From positions 1 to 34,693 of the forward strand of contig DATBTC010000066.1 of the NCBI GenBank assembly GCA_036559465.1: DNA of 34,693 nt, written 5' to 3'. The DNA comes from JAHFPN01 sp036559465 (GTDB lineage: Bacteria > Pseudomonadota > Alphaproteobacteria > Rhizobiales > Xanthobacteraceae). The notes under the pieces were generated by a model that searched no databases, was not told the origin of the DNA, and saw only the letters and a list, made by a program, of their open reading frames with translations. How positions within the stretch are numbered: position 1 is the stretch's first letter; every line of letters starts with the position of its first letter. A program made the position numbers and the translations under genes. Positions 9,468-17,133 of the stretch are shown piece after piece.

Positions 9468-10733
9468 TCAGGCATTCATCGACTCGAAGAACTCGCCGTT
9501 GCTCTTGGTCTGCCGCAGCTTATCGAGCAGGAACTCGATGGCGTCGACCGTGCCCATCGGATTCAGGATCCGACGCAGCACGTACATCTTCTTGAGTACA
9601 TCAGGCGACACCAAAAGTTCTTCCTTGCGCGTGCCCGAGCGCGTGATGTCCATGGAAGGGAAAGTGCGCTTGTCCGAAACCTTGCGGTCGAGGATGAGCT
9701 CCGAATTGCCGGTGCCCTTGAATTCTTCGAAAATCACTTCGTCCATGCGGCTGCCGGTATCGATCAGTGCGGTCGCGATGATGGTGAGCGAGCCGCCCTC
9801 TTCGATGTTGCGCGCCGCGCCAAAGAAGCGCTTGGGCCGCTGCAACGCGTTGGCGTCGACGCCGCCGGTGAGCACCTTGCCCGAGCTTGGCACCACGGTG
9901 TTGTAAGCGCGGCCCAGGCGCGTGATCGAATCGAGCAAGATCACCACGTCGCGCCCGTGTTCGACGAGACGCTTGGCCTTCTCGATCACCATTTCGGCGA
10001 CCTGTACGTGGCGTGAAGCCGGCTCGTCGAAGGTCGAGGAAATGACCTCGCCCTTTACCGAACGCTGCATGTCGGTGACTTCCTCCGGCCGCTCGTCGAT
10101 CAGCAGCACGATCAGGAAACATTCCGGATGATTGCCGGTGATCGAATGGGCGATGTTCTGCAACAGCACCGTTTTGCCGGTGCGCGGCGGCGAGACGATC
10201 AGCGCGCGTTGGCCTTTGCCCAGAGGCGCCACGATATCGATGACGCGGGCCGACAGATCCTTCTTGGTCGGATCGTCGAGTTCCATCTTGAGCCGCTCAT
10301 CGGGATAGAGCGGCGTCAGGTTGTCGAAATGCACCTTGTGGCGGACCTTCTCCGGGTCCTCGAAATTGATCGTGTTGACCTTAAGCAGCGCGAAATATCG
10401 CTCACCGTCCTTGGGGCTGCGGATGTGGCCCTCGACGGTGTCGCCGGAGCGCAATGAGAACCGGCGGATCTGTGAAGGCGAGACGTAAATGTCGTCGGGT
10501 CCGGCCAGGTAGTTCGATTGCGGCGAACGCAGGAAGCCGAAGCCGTCGGACAGAACCTCGACGACGCCTTCGCCGACGATGTCGACTTCCTTGGCGGCGA
10601 GCTGTTTCAGGATTGCGAACATCAGCTCCTGCTTGCGCATGGTGCTAGCGTTTTCGACCTGATGCTCTTCGGCGACGGCAAGCAGTTCGGTCGGAGACTT
10701 GGACTTCAAGTCCTGTAATTTCATTTCCCGCAT
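9468..10733 (-). CDS. rho: transcription termination factor Rho
   Basis: A 421-residue hexameric RNA helicase, the normal alphaproteobacterial length. An N-terminal helical Rho-N region is followed by the cold-shock-like RNA-binding domain (GEGVVEVLSDGFGFLRSP, about 55-71), Walker A SPPRTGKT (181-188), Walker B VLLIDERPEEVT and a C-terminal RecA core. The frame is open to 10850, but MREMKLQDLKSKSP is the family N-terminus; a second ATG three codons later (10724) is possible. It follows hemJ after a 253-bp gap that probably carries its own promoter and a long leader. Confidence 0.96.
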   Translation of the reverse strand: MREMKLQDLKSKSPTELLAVAEEHQVENASTMRKQELMFAILKQLAAKEVDIVGEGVVEVLSDGFGFLRSPQSNYLAGPDDIYVSPSQIRRFSLRSGDTVEGHIRSPKDGERYFALLKVNTINFEDPEKVRHKVHFDNLTPLYPDERLKMELDDPTKKDLSARVIDIVAPLGKGQRALIVSPPRTGKTVLLQNIAHSITGNHPECFLIVLLIDERPEEVTDMQRSVKGEVISSTFDEPASRHVQVAEMVIEKAKRLVEHGRDVVILLDSITRLGRAYNTVVPSSGKVLTGGVDANALQRPKRFFGAARNIEEGGSLTIIATALIDTGSRMDEVIFEEFKGTGNSELILDRKVSDKRTFPSMDITRSGTRKEELLVSPDVLKKMYVLRRILNPMGTVDAIEFLLDKLRQTKSNGEFFESMNA

Positions 10734-10896
10734 TGGGGATAAGACCTTCTGGACGGATGAAAAATCTCGTCCGGTAGAGGTGGGGAGGGGTTTCGCAGGT
10801 CTGTCGGCCAGGCGATTGGCCTTGGCCGATGCGCCGGCCGGATCGGGCAAGAGCCGATCAGCTATGGCGCGATGCCTGCGTTAGGGAGGCGGAATC

Positions 10897-10925
10897 AACA
10901 TAGGGAAAGCGGCGGCGGCGCGCAA
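10897..10925 (-). promoter_or_regulatory. candidate sigma-70 promoter for rho
   Basis: On the minus strand TTGCGC (10920-10925) and TATGTT (10897-10902) are separated by exactly 17 bp, each matching four of six consensus positions. It would give a leader of roughly 155 nt before the rho ATG. Rho autoregulation through a long leader is known in Escherichia coli; here that is only suggested. The rest of the 10734-10986 gap shows no gene. Confidence 0.35.
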
Positions 10926-10986
10926 GTCCTGCTGCTGCCAAAGTAAACAGCCGGTCAATGTGCGCCCCCGGCCAAGCCGAAAGGCT

Positions 10987-11412
10987 TCAGAACGGCTTCA
11001 CCACGACGAGTATGACAACCAAGATCATCAGAATAGTCGGGACCTCGTTGGCGAACCGATAGAAGCGGGCCGAGCGCCGGTTCTGGTCGGTGGCAAAATC
11101 CTTGACCCATTTTGCGTCGAGGCCATGCAGCACCGTGAGCATGAACACCAGCACGAGCTTGTCGTGCATCCAGCCAGAACCCAGGAATCCGGCCTCCAAC
11201 ATCAGCCAGAGACCTGTGGCCCAGGCTACGATCATGGCCGGCGTCGCGATGAATCGGAGCAGCCGGCGCTCCATCAGCTTGAATGTTTCCGATTGTTTCG
11301 ACCCCGGCTCCGCCTCGCAGTGATAAACGAACAGGCGCGGCAGATAGAGCATCGCCGCCATCCAAGCTATTACCGAAACGATGTGGAGCGCCTTGATCCA
11401 GAGATAGAGCAT
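10987..11412 (-). CDS. hemJ: protoporphyrinogen IX oxidase HemJ
   Basis: A 141-residue integral membrane protein of the HemJ (formerly UPF0093) family, which oxidises protoporphyrinogen IX to protoporphyrin IX in many bacteria lacking HemG and HemY. Four hydrophobic segments are visible. The N-terminal helix LYLWIKALHIVSVIAW carries the conserved His, and a conserved Arg/Lys-rich loop follows (ERRLLRFIATPAM). The reading frame continues further upstream inside hemE but that part is not HemJ-like; the ATG at 11412 overlaps the hemE stop by one base. Pairing with hemE puts two haem steps in one transcript. Confidence 0.92.
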   Translation of the reverse strand: MLYLWIKALHIVSVIAWMAAMLYLPRLFVYHCEAEPGSKQSETFKLMERRLLRFIATPAMIVAWATGLWLMLEAGFLGSGWMHDKLVLVFMLTVLHGLDAKWVKDFATDQNRRSARFYRFANEVPTILMILVVILVVVKPF

Positions 11413-12464
11413 CAGCGTCCCCGGATGCGCGCGATCATGCGCTCGACGTGCTCGACCGGCGTCCAGGAGCGGATGCCGTGGCCGAGATTGAAAATGTGCC
11501 GCGTGCCGCGGAAATCCGCCAGCACCTCGTCGACCGCCCGGTCGAGCGTTTCGCCGCCGGCGACCAGCGCAAGCGGATCGAGATTGCCCTGGATCGCCGC
11601 GAAAGCCCCGAGACTGTCGCGCGCCTGCTTGCGGTCGGTCTCCGAACCGATGCCCGCGCCATTGGCGCCGCTTTCGCGCACCAGCCGAGTCAATTGCGCG
11701 ATCTCCACGCCTTTGGGGAACAAAATGATCCGTGCCTTTGGGATCTCGTCGCGGACCCGCCGCACGATCTCCACAGTCGGCAGCAGACACCAGCGCTCGA
11801 AGGCCTCCCCCGCGAGCACGCCGGCCCAGGTGTCGAAAATCTGCACCACATCTGCGCCAGCTCGCAGCTGTCCAATCAGATGCGCTGCCGAGGCCTCGAC
11901 CAAGCGTCCGATGATTTCCTGAAACAGCGCCGGGTCGCTGGCTGCCAGTTCCAGAACTTCCCGCTTATCTTCGGTGCCTCGCCCGGCCACCAGATAGGTC
12001 GCCACCGTCCAGGGCGCGCCGCAGAAGCCGATCAGCGCTTGGTCTGGGGAGAGCCCAGCGCGCACTCGTCCGATCATCTCATAGACCGGCGCGACGATCT
12101 TCGAATCGAGCGTGCCCCGCATTCGCACAAAACTTGCTTGGTCCACCACCGGCTCAAGCCGCGGTCCTTCGCCTTCCTCGAACCAGAGCTTCACGCCGAG
12201 CGCATGAGGAACGATCAGAATATCGGAAAACAAGATCGCCGCGTCGAAGCCGAAGCGGCGCACCGGCTGCAATGTCACTTCCGCGGCAAGCCCCGGATTG
12301 AGGCAGAGTTCTACAAACCCGCCCGCTTTCGATCGCACCTCTCGATATTCCGGGAGGTACCGGCCAGCTTGGCGCATCATCCAGACCGGCGGAGGATTAA
12401 TGATCGCACCATCAAGTACAGCGATGAGCGATCCAGTACTCCGAACTTGAGATGAGTTCTTCAA
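11412..12464 (-). CDS. hemE: uroporphyrinogen decarboxylase HemE
   Basis: A 350-residue enzyme that decarboxylates uroporphyrinogen III to coproporphyrinogen III. The signature PVWMMRQAGRYLPEYR is near residue 26, followed by the conserved FSDILIVPHALG and by GFCGAPWTVATYL. The apparent start is a TTG at 12464; no ATG or GTG precedes the WMMRQAGR motif, so a rare start codon is likely. Its upstream side faces the AT-rich gap proposed as oriC, as hemE does in Caulobacter, Rickettsia and Sinorhizobium. Transcription runs away from that gap into hemJ. Confidence 0.95.
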   Translation of the reverse strand: MKNSSQVRSTGSLIAVLDGAIINPPPVWMMRQAGRYLPEYREVRSKAGGFVELCLNPGLAAEVTLQPVRRFGFDAAILFSDILIVPHALGVKLWFEEGEGPRLEPVVDQASFVRMRGTLDSKIVAPVYEMIGRVRAGLSPDQALIGFCGAPWTVATYLVAGRGTEDKREVLELAASDPALFQEIIGRLVEASAAHLIGQLRAGADVVQIFDTWAGVLAGEAFERWCLLPTVEIVRRVRDEIPKARIILFPKGVEIAQLTRLVRESGANGAGIGSETDRKQARDSLGAFAAIQGNLDPLALVAGGETLDRAVDEVLADFRGTRHIFNLGHGIRSWTPVEHVERMIARIRGR

Positions 12465-12526
12465 ATCTAATCTCTTAGGAATCTTATTGTTGTGTCTGTT
12501 AGAGGCCCGGATAACGATAATTCGCC

Positions 12527-12546
12527 TAATTCACAACGTATGCACA
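12527..12546 (+). promoter_or_regulatory. two tandem DnaA-box-like 9-mers
   Basis: TAATTCACA (12527-12535) and GTATGCACA (12538-12546) each match the DnaA consensus TTATNCACA at eight of nine positions. Their starts are 11 bp apart, so both face nearly the same side of the helix, as expected for cooperative DnaA binding. They are in the AT-richest part of the hemE-ppsR gap. Confidence 0.55.
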
Positions 12547-12579
12547 GACGAGCACAAAAACTCTCTGTTCGATTCCTTA

Positions 12580-12611
12580 TATGGATCAACCCATCCACCC
12601 TGGATCACCCA
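12580..12611. repeat. direct repeat TGGATCA(A)CCCA in candidate oriC
   Basis: TGGATCAACCCA (12582-12593) is followed by TGGATCACCCA (12601-12611), starting 19 bp apart. On the minus strand each contains TGATCCA, the core of the moderate-affinity DnaA G-box described for Caulobacter (TGATCCACA); the first copy reads TGATCCATA, 8 of 9. The similarity is suggestive only. Confidence 0.45.
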
Positions 12612-12760
12612 CTCTTCGCCATACTTCACTAATCTGCCTGAATTTGCCCCTTGCAGGACATCTTGTGCGTTCCGTCCCGTAACGTCCCCAGAACGCTCTT
12701 GCGCCCTCTATAAGGCCGTGGCCTTCTCCCCGCGGATTCACAGCTTATACCGCAGCCGAC

Positions 12761-13612
12761 ATGGCCAAATCGCCGCAAGCCGAGAGCTATTTTCATCTTC
12801 ATCTGATTTCCGATGCGACCGGCGAGACGCTAATAGCCGTCGGCCGTGCGGCGGCTGCGCAATACGCGACCGTATCGCCGGTCGAACACATCTATTCGCT
12901 GGTGCGTTCGCCAAAACGCCTGGATCAAGTCGTCGCCGAGATCGAAGCCAATCCCGGCGTGGTGCTCTATACGCTCGTCGATCACGAACTCTCGCAAAAG
13001 CTCGAGACACGCTGCCGCGAGCTGGGCGTGCCGTCGCTCTCCGTGCTCGGGCCCGTATTGGCGCTCTTTCAGAGCTATCTCGGAGCCGAAACGACCCCGC
13101 GCGTGGGCGGGCAGCATGTGCTGAACGCCGAATATTTCCGCCGCATCGACGCGCTCAACTTCACCATGATGCACGACGACGGCCAGCATCCGGAAAACCT
13201 GGAGGACGCCGATGTAGTGCTGGTGGGCGTCTCGCGCACCTCCAAGACGCCAACCAGCATCTATCTCGCCAATCGCGGCATCAAGACCGCGAACGTGCCC
13301 TTGGTGCCGGGCGTGGCGTTGCCTGCCCAGGTCGAGACGCTCAAGCGGCCTTTGGTGGTCGGGCTTTATGCTTCGGCCGAGCGCATCGTTCAGATTCGGC
13401 AGAACCGGCTCTTGGGTCTCAATTCGCCCCAGCCGGACTCTGCTTACGTGGATCGCCAAGCGGTGTCGGAGGAGATTGCCGTCTCCAAGCAACTCTGTGC
13501 GCGCCATGGCTGGCCGTCGATCGACGTGACGCGGCGCTCGATCGAGGAGACCGCGGCGGCGGTGGCTTCGCTCCTGCAGGAGCGCCGCCGCGTGGCGGCG
13601 GCCGGGCCGTGA
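12761..13612 (+). CDS. ppsR: PEP synthase/PPDK regulatory protein (DUF299)
   Basis: A 283-residue bifunctional ADP-dependent kinase and Pi-dependent pyrophosphorylase that switches phosphoenolpyruvate synthase or pyruvate phosphate dikinase off and on by (de)phosphorylating a threonine. The phosphate-binding loop GVSRTSKT is at residues 156-163, and HLHLISDATGET near the N-terminus is typical of the family. Whether the target here is PpsA or PpdK cannot be told from this window. It heads a tight ppsR-maf-aroE-coaE-dnaQ operon leaving the candidate origin and overlaps maf by GTGA. Confidence 0.92.
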   Translation: MAKSPQAESYFHLHLISDATGETLIAVGRAAAAQYATVSPVEHIYSLVRSPKRLDQVVAEIEANPGVVLYTLVDHELSQKLETRCRELGVPSLSVLGPVLALFQSYLGAETTPRVGGQHVLNAEYFRRIDALNFTMMHDDGQHPENLEDADVVLVGVSRTSKTPTSIYLANRGIKTANVPLVPGVALPAQVETLKRPLVVGLYASAERIVQIRQNRLLGLNSPQPDSAYVDRQAVSEEIAVSKQLCARHGWPSIDVTRRSIEETAAAVASLLQERRRVAAAGP

Positions 13613-14211
13613 ATCTGTGGCGTGCCGCGCCGCTCGTGCTTGCCTCCAAGAGCAAGGTGCGCCGCACGCTGTTGGAAGCGGCCGGCATTCCGGTCGAGAT
13701 CGATCCCGCTGATATCGATGAACGCGCTGCGGAGGCGCCGCACGCGGGCGCCTCACCGGAGAAAATCGCACTGCTGCTCGCGCATGATAAGGCGCTTGCG
13801 GTTGCACGCCGCCGTCCGGGCTCGCTGGTACTCGGCGCCGACCAGACCTTGGCGCTGGGTAACCACCGCTTCTCCAAGCCCGCGACGATTTCAGCGGCGC
13901 GCGAACAGCTCGCGTCGCTCTCCGGCAAGACGCATGCTCTCCATGCAGGCGTGGCGGTCGTACGCGATGGCAAGATCTTGTTCGAGACGGTCGCGATCGC
14001 GCATCTCACGATGCGCGCGCTCTCGAACACGGCGCTCGACGCCTATCTTTCTGCCGCCGGCGAACGAATACTCTCAAGTGTGGGCGCTTATCAGCTCGAG
14101 GGTCTGGGCGTGCATTTGTTCGAGAAAATCGAGGGCGATCATTTCACCATCCTCGGTCTGCCGCTCCTGCCGTTGCTCGGCTTCTTCCGCCGCGAAGGAA
14201 TGCTGCCGTGA
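13609..14211 (+). CDS. maf: Maf-family nucleoside triphosphate pyrophosphatase
   Basis: A 200-residue Maf/YceF-like protein that hydrolyses non-canonical or modified nucleotides to monophosphates. Motifs are LASKSKVRRTLLEAAGIP at the N-terminus (substrate loop), GADQTLALG, and SVGAYQLEGLGVHLFEKIEGDHFTILGLP. The Gly-Leu-Gly form with Glu in YQLEGLG is nearer the YceF type (m7GTP-like substrates) than the YhdE dTTPase type, but specificity is not certain. The frame is open far upstream through ppsR and the oriC gap; the real start is the GTG at 13609, overlapping the ppsR stop. Confidence 0.9.
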   Translation: MNLWRAAPLVLASKSKVRRTLLEAAGIPVEIDPADIDERAAEAPHAGASPEKIALLLAHDKALAVARRRPGSLVLGADQTLALGNHRFSKPATISAAREQLASLSGKTHALHAGVAVVRDGKILFETVAIAHLTMRALSNTALDAYLSAAGERILSSVGAYQLEGLGVHLFEKIEGDHFTILGLPLLPLLGFFRREGMLP

Positions 14212-15047
14212 GCCGCCGCGCCTGCGTGATCGGGCATCCCGTAAGCCATTCCCGCTCCCCTCTCATCCACGGCTATTGGCTGCGCGAGCACAAGATCGAT
14301 GGCGAATACGTCCGCGAGGACGTGCCGCCGGCGGCGATCGGGAGTTTTCTCGATCGGCTTGGCGAAACCTATGTGGGAGCCAATGTCACGATCCCGCATA
14401 AGGAAGCGGCGTTCGCGAAACTGAAGCATCCCGATCCGGTGGCGCGCGCGCTCGGTGCTGCAAATACGCTGTGGTTCGAGAACGGGGCGCTTGGCGGCAC
14501 CAACACCGACGTGCACGGATTTCTCGCGCACCTTGACGCAAGTTTTCCCGGCTGGAATCGGAGCACCGAGACCGCGCTGGTGCTCGGCGCCGGCGGCGCT
14601 TCGCGCAGCATCGTCTATGCGCTGCTCGAGCGCGGAGTCGCCCGCATCGTGATCGCGAACCGCAGCCGGGTGCGGGCGGAAGCCTTGGCCGAGCGCTTCG
14701 GCGCCAGAGTCACGGCTGCCGACTTAGCCAGCATTTCCAAGGCTTTGGTGACGGCCGACCTTCTAGTCAATACGACATCGCTCGGCATGAAAGGTCAGCC
14801 GCCGCTCGAGCTCGATCTGACGCCGCTCAAGAAGACTGCGGTGGTCTATGACATCGTCTATGTGCCGCTCGAGACGCCGTTGCTTGCCGCGGCCCGCGTC
14901 CGCGGCAATCCGGTGGTCGACGGCCTCGGCATGCTGCTGCACCAGGCCGTTCCCGGTTTCGAGCGCTGGTTCGGCATCCGGCCGATTGTGACGCCTGCGC
15001 TGCGTGCGCTCCTGCTCGACGACCTTGGGGAAAGGCGGCGGCCATGA
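14208..15047 (+). CDS. aroE: shikimate dehydrogenase
   Basis: A 279-residue NADP-dependent enzyme reducing 3-dehydroshikimate to shikimate in the chorismate pathway. It shows the substrate motif HPVSHSRSP (10-18), the catalytic Lys65 in NVTIPHKEA, Asp101 in NTDVHG and the nucleotide-binding GAGGAS (127-132). The start is a GTG overlapping the maf stop. The end overlaps coaE by ATGA. Presence in the ppsR-coaE run is typical of Hyphomicrobiales. Confidence 0.95.
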   Translation: MSRRACVIGHPVSHSRSPLIHGYWLREHKIDGEYVREDVPPAAIGSFLDRLGETYVGANVTIPHKEAAFAKLKHPDPVARALGAANTLWFENGALGGTNTDVHGFLAHLDASFPGWNRSTETALVLGAGGASRSIVYALLERGVARIVIANRSRVRAEALAERFGARVTAADLASISKALVTADLLVNTTSLGMKGQPPLELDLTPLKKTAVVYDIVYVPLETPLLAAARVRGNPVVDGLGMLLHQAVPGFERWFGIRPIVTPALRALLLDDLGERRRP

Positions 15048-15649
15048 TCGTGCTCGGTCTCACCGGCTCGCTCGGCATGGGCAAGAGCACGACGGCTAAA
15101 ATGTTCGCCGACGAGGGCGTGCCGGTGTTCGATGCCGATGCCGTGGTGCACCAGCTCTATGAGGGTGAAGCCGTGCCGCTCATCGAAGCGGCTTTCCCGG
15201 GCACGACGGCCGACGGCCGCGTCGATCGGGCAAAACTCTCCGCGCGTGTGCTCGGTATGACCGAGGCGCTCAATAAGCTGGAAGGGATCGTTCATCCCCT
15301 GGTGCAGGCCGCGCGGGAGAAGTTTCTCATCGAAGCTGAAGAACGGGGCGTTCCTGTCGTGCTGCTCGATGTGCCCTTGCTGTTCGAGACCGGCGGACAT
15401 GGGCGGGTCGACAAGGTAGTAGTCGTCAGTGCTCCGCCCGAGGTTCAGCGCGAACGCGTGCTCGAGCGGCCGGATATGACGGTGGAGAAATTCGAAGCCT
15501 TCCTGGAGCGCCAAATGCCCGACTCGGAAAAACAACTCCGCGCCGATTTCTTGATCGACACCGGCCAGGGCATCGAGCCGGCCCGCGAACAAGTGCGCGC
15601 GCTCCTGAAGGTACTCGCCGGCGCCGCGACGCCGCGCCCAAACTCGTGA
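15044..15649 (+). CDS. coaE: dephospho-CoA kinase
   Basis: A 201-residue P-loop kinase that makes the last step of coenzyme A synthesis by phosphorylating the ribose 3'-OH of dephospho-CoA. The Walker A motif GSLGMGKST begins near residue 8; FDADAVVHQLYEG and the LLDVPLLFETGG segment are characteristic. It starts in an ATGA overlap with aroE. The first enzyme of the same pathway, pantothenate kinase, is encoded at 25310. Confidence 0.95.
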   Translation: MIVLGLTGSLGMGKSTTAKMFADEGVPVFDADAVVHQLYEGEAVPLIEAAFPGTTADGRVDRAKLSARVLGMTEALNKLEGIVHPLVQAAREKFLIEAEERGVPVVLLDVPLLFETGGHGRVDKVVVVSAPPEVQRERVLERPDMTVEKFEAFLERQMPDSEKQLRADFLIDTGQGIEPAREQVRALLKVLAGAATPRPNS

Positions 15650-15660
15650 TAGGAAGGACC

Positions 15661-16377
15661 ATGCGCGAGATCGTGCTCGATACGGAAACGACGGGCCTCG
15701 ACCCCTCCTCGGGCCACCGGGTGGTCGAGATCGGCTGCATCGAACTTGCCAACCGCATTCCGACCGGCGCGACCTACCACATCTACCTCAATCCTGAGCG
15801 CGACATGCCGAGGGAAGCCGAGGCGGTGCACGGTCTTTCCCGCGAATTTCTCTCCGACAAGCCGTTGTTCGCCGAAATCGTCGACGATCTGATCGCATTT
15901 CTCGGCGACGCGGTACTCGTCATCCACAATGCAGGCTTCGATCTCGCGTTTCTCAATTCCGAATTCGAGCGCGCGAGCCGTCCGGGGATCGCGCGCGAGC
16001 GCGCTGTGGACACGCTGACGCTGGCGCGCCGCCGCCATCCCGGCGGGCCGAACCGGCTCGACGATCTGTGCGTGCGCTACGGCATCGACAATTCACGCCG
16101 CACCAAGCACGGCGCACTCATGGACGCGGAGCTTCTGTCGGAGGTCTATGCCGAGTTGGTCGGCGGCCGTCAGGCGAAACTCGGCCTCGGCGAAAAGGCC
16201 GCAGCCGCGCGCCGCGGCCCCGCTGTCGCCGCGCCGCGTCGCACGCGTCGCCGCGTCGTCAACCTCACGGCAGCCGAGCTCGCGGCACACCGCGTTTTCG
16301 CGGCGAACCTGGGGCCCGCTGCGATCTGGCGCGATTATCTGTCGGACGAGGACACCGGCCCAGCCGGCGAAAAGTAA
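15661..16377 (+). CDS. dnaQ: DNA polymerase III epsilon subunit (proofreading exonuclease)
   Basis: A 238-residue DEDDh exonuclease, the proofreader of the replicative polymerase. Exo I DTETTGL begins at Asp7, Exo II is HNAGFDLAFLNSEF, and Exo III is TKHGALMDAELLSEVY with the catalytic His and Asp. I prefer the ATG at 15661 because AGGAAGG sits just upstream; a GTG at 15646 overlapping the coaE stop would add five residues. The C-terminal tail (about residues 185-238) carries the part that normally binds the alpha subunit. It is convergent with secB, 7 bp apart. Confidence 0.95.
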   Translation: MREIVLDTETTGLDPSSGHRVVEIGCIELANRIPTGATYHIYLNPERDMPREAEAVHGLSREFLSDKPLFAEIVDDLIAFLGDAVLVIHNAGFDLAFLNSEFERASRPGIARERAVDTLTLARRRHPGGPNRLDDLCVRYGIDNSRRTKHGALMDAELLSEVYAELVGGRQAKLGLGEKAAAARRGPAVAAPRRTRRRVVNLTAAELAAHRVFAANLGPAAIWRDYLSDEDTGPAGEK

Positions 16378-16384
16378 AGCGCGG

Positions 16385-16876
16385 TCAGCGGGTGACGGCC
16401 TGAGGCGGCTGGCCCTGCAATTGCCCGGCGCGCTGCCGATAGAGCGCGGCGAAATCGACCGGGTCGAGCATCATCGGCGGATATCCGCCGTCGCGCACCG
16501 CATCGCTGACGATCCCGCGGGCGAACGGAAACAGCAGCCGCGGGCATTCGATCAGCACCATCGGGTGGACGCTTTCCTGAGGAACGTTCTGCACGCGGAA
16601 AATGCCGGCATAGGTCAGCTCGACATTGAACAGCAGGGCGCCTTCGTTCTCGGCCTTGCCCTCGATCACCAGCTCGACCTCGAAATCGGTGTTCGACAAC
16701 GGCTTGGCGTTGACGTTGATCTGGATATTGATCGCCGGCGGCTTGGTGAGCTGCATCAGCGACTGCGGCGCGTTTGGATTCTCGAACGAGAAATCCTTGA
16801 TGTACTGGCCGAGCACGTTGAGGGAGGGGGCGGCGGGGACATTGGCCTCGCCGGGGCCGCCATTTGTACTGCTCAT
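16385..16876 (-). CDS. secB: protein-export chaperone SecB
   Basis: A 163-residue tetrameric chaperone that keeps precursors unfolded and hands them to SecA. NVLGQYIKDFSFENPNAP, the N-terminal hallmark of alphaproteobacterial SecB, follows a short low-complexity leader, and the central VELTYAGIF and ECPRLLFPFAR segments are conserved. The ATG at 16876 has GGAG 6 nt upstream; the frame is open seven codons further. It is on the strand opposite its neighbours. Confidence 0.95.
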   Translation of the reverse strand: MSSTNGGPGEANVPAAPSLNVLGQYIKDFSFENPNAPQSLMQLTKPPAINIQINVNAKPLSNTDFEVELVIEGKAENEGALLFNVELTYAGIFRVQNVPQESVHPMVLIECPRLLFPFARGIVSDAVRDGGYPPMMLDPVDFAALYRQRAGQLQGQPPQAVTR

Positions 16877-17059
16877 CACTGTCTCCGTACGCCCCAAAAC
16901 CGCCGCAGATCGCCGCCGCGGCGGCAGTCGCTAACACGGTTTCCCCCGGCGGCACAAGGAAACGGCACGCTCACGGCTTCGTCGGTTGGCGCGCCGCCGC
17001 GGATCGTCTAACGTCGGCGACGGGAGCGCTGCACGAGCATTGGAATCGCGGCGCCAAGG

Positions 17060-17071
17060 CCCCATATGGGG
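17060..17071. repeat. 12-bp perfect palindrome CCCCATATGGGG
   Basis: A perfect palindrome in the 257-bp gap between divergent secB (starts 16876) and the Tim44-like gene, 63 bp upstream of the latter's chosen start. It could be a dimeric-repressor operator or the stem of a leader hairpin (a second GGGGCC follows at 17075). No consensus promoter is evident around it. Nothing else recognisable is in this gap. Confidence 0.4.
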
Positions 17072-17133
17072 TCTGGGGCCGGCGGGCGCCCGTGATGGGC
17101 GAATTGGCAAAGTTCGGCTGGACTAGAACGACT

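Larger units (their letters stand above)
12465..12760. other. oriC: candidate chromosomal replication origin (oriC)
   Basis: A 296-bp gene-free gap between divergent hemE and ppsR. Bases 12481-12540 are 40% G+C and 12541-12600 are 47%, against high-GC coding DNA on both sides. It holds DnaA-box-like 9-mers (TAATTCACA, GTATGCACA, and a weaker GGATTCACA at 12734) and a repeated TGGATCA element. Known alphaproteobacterial origins (Caulobacter, Rickettsia, Sinorhizobium) lie next to hemE; in the first two the other neighbour is a homologue of the DUF299 gene seen here. Gene orientation flips at this point and parS sites are near. A reading frame continues through the gap into maf but has no recognisable protein. 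Confidence 0.75.

Noticed and set aside
10974..10987. AAGCC-GAAA-GGCTT hairpin at the hemJ stop codon
   Set aside because: The stem is only five base pairs, no T-run follows on either strand, and it overlaps coding sequence, so it is not a supported terminator.
12487..13608. A long plus-strand frame running from the oriC gap through ppsR into maf
   Set aside because: The upstream part has no recognisable protein and overlaps ppsR in another frame. Maf homology starts only at 13609.
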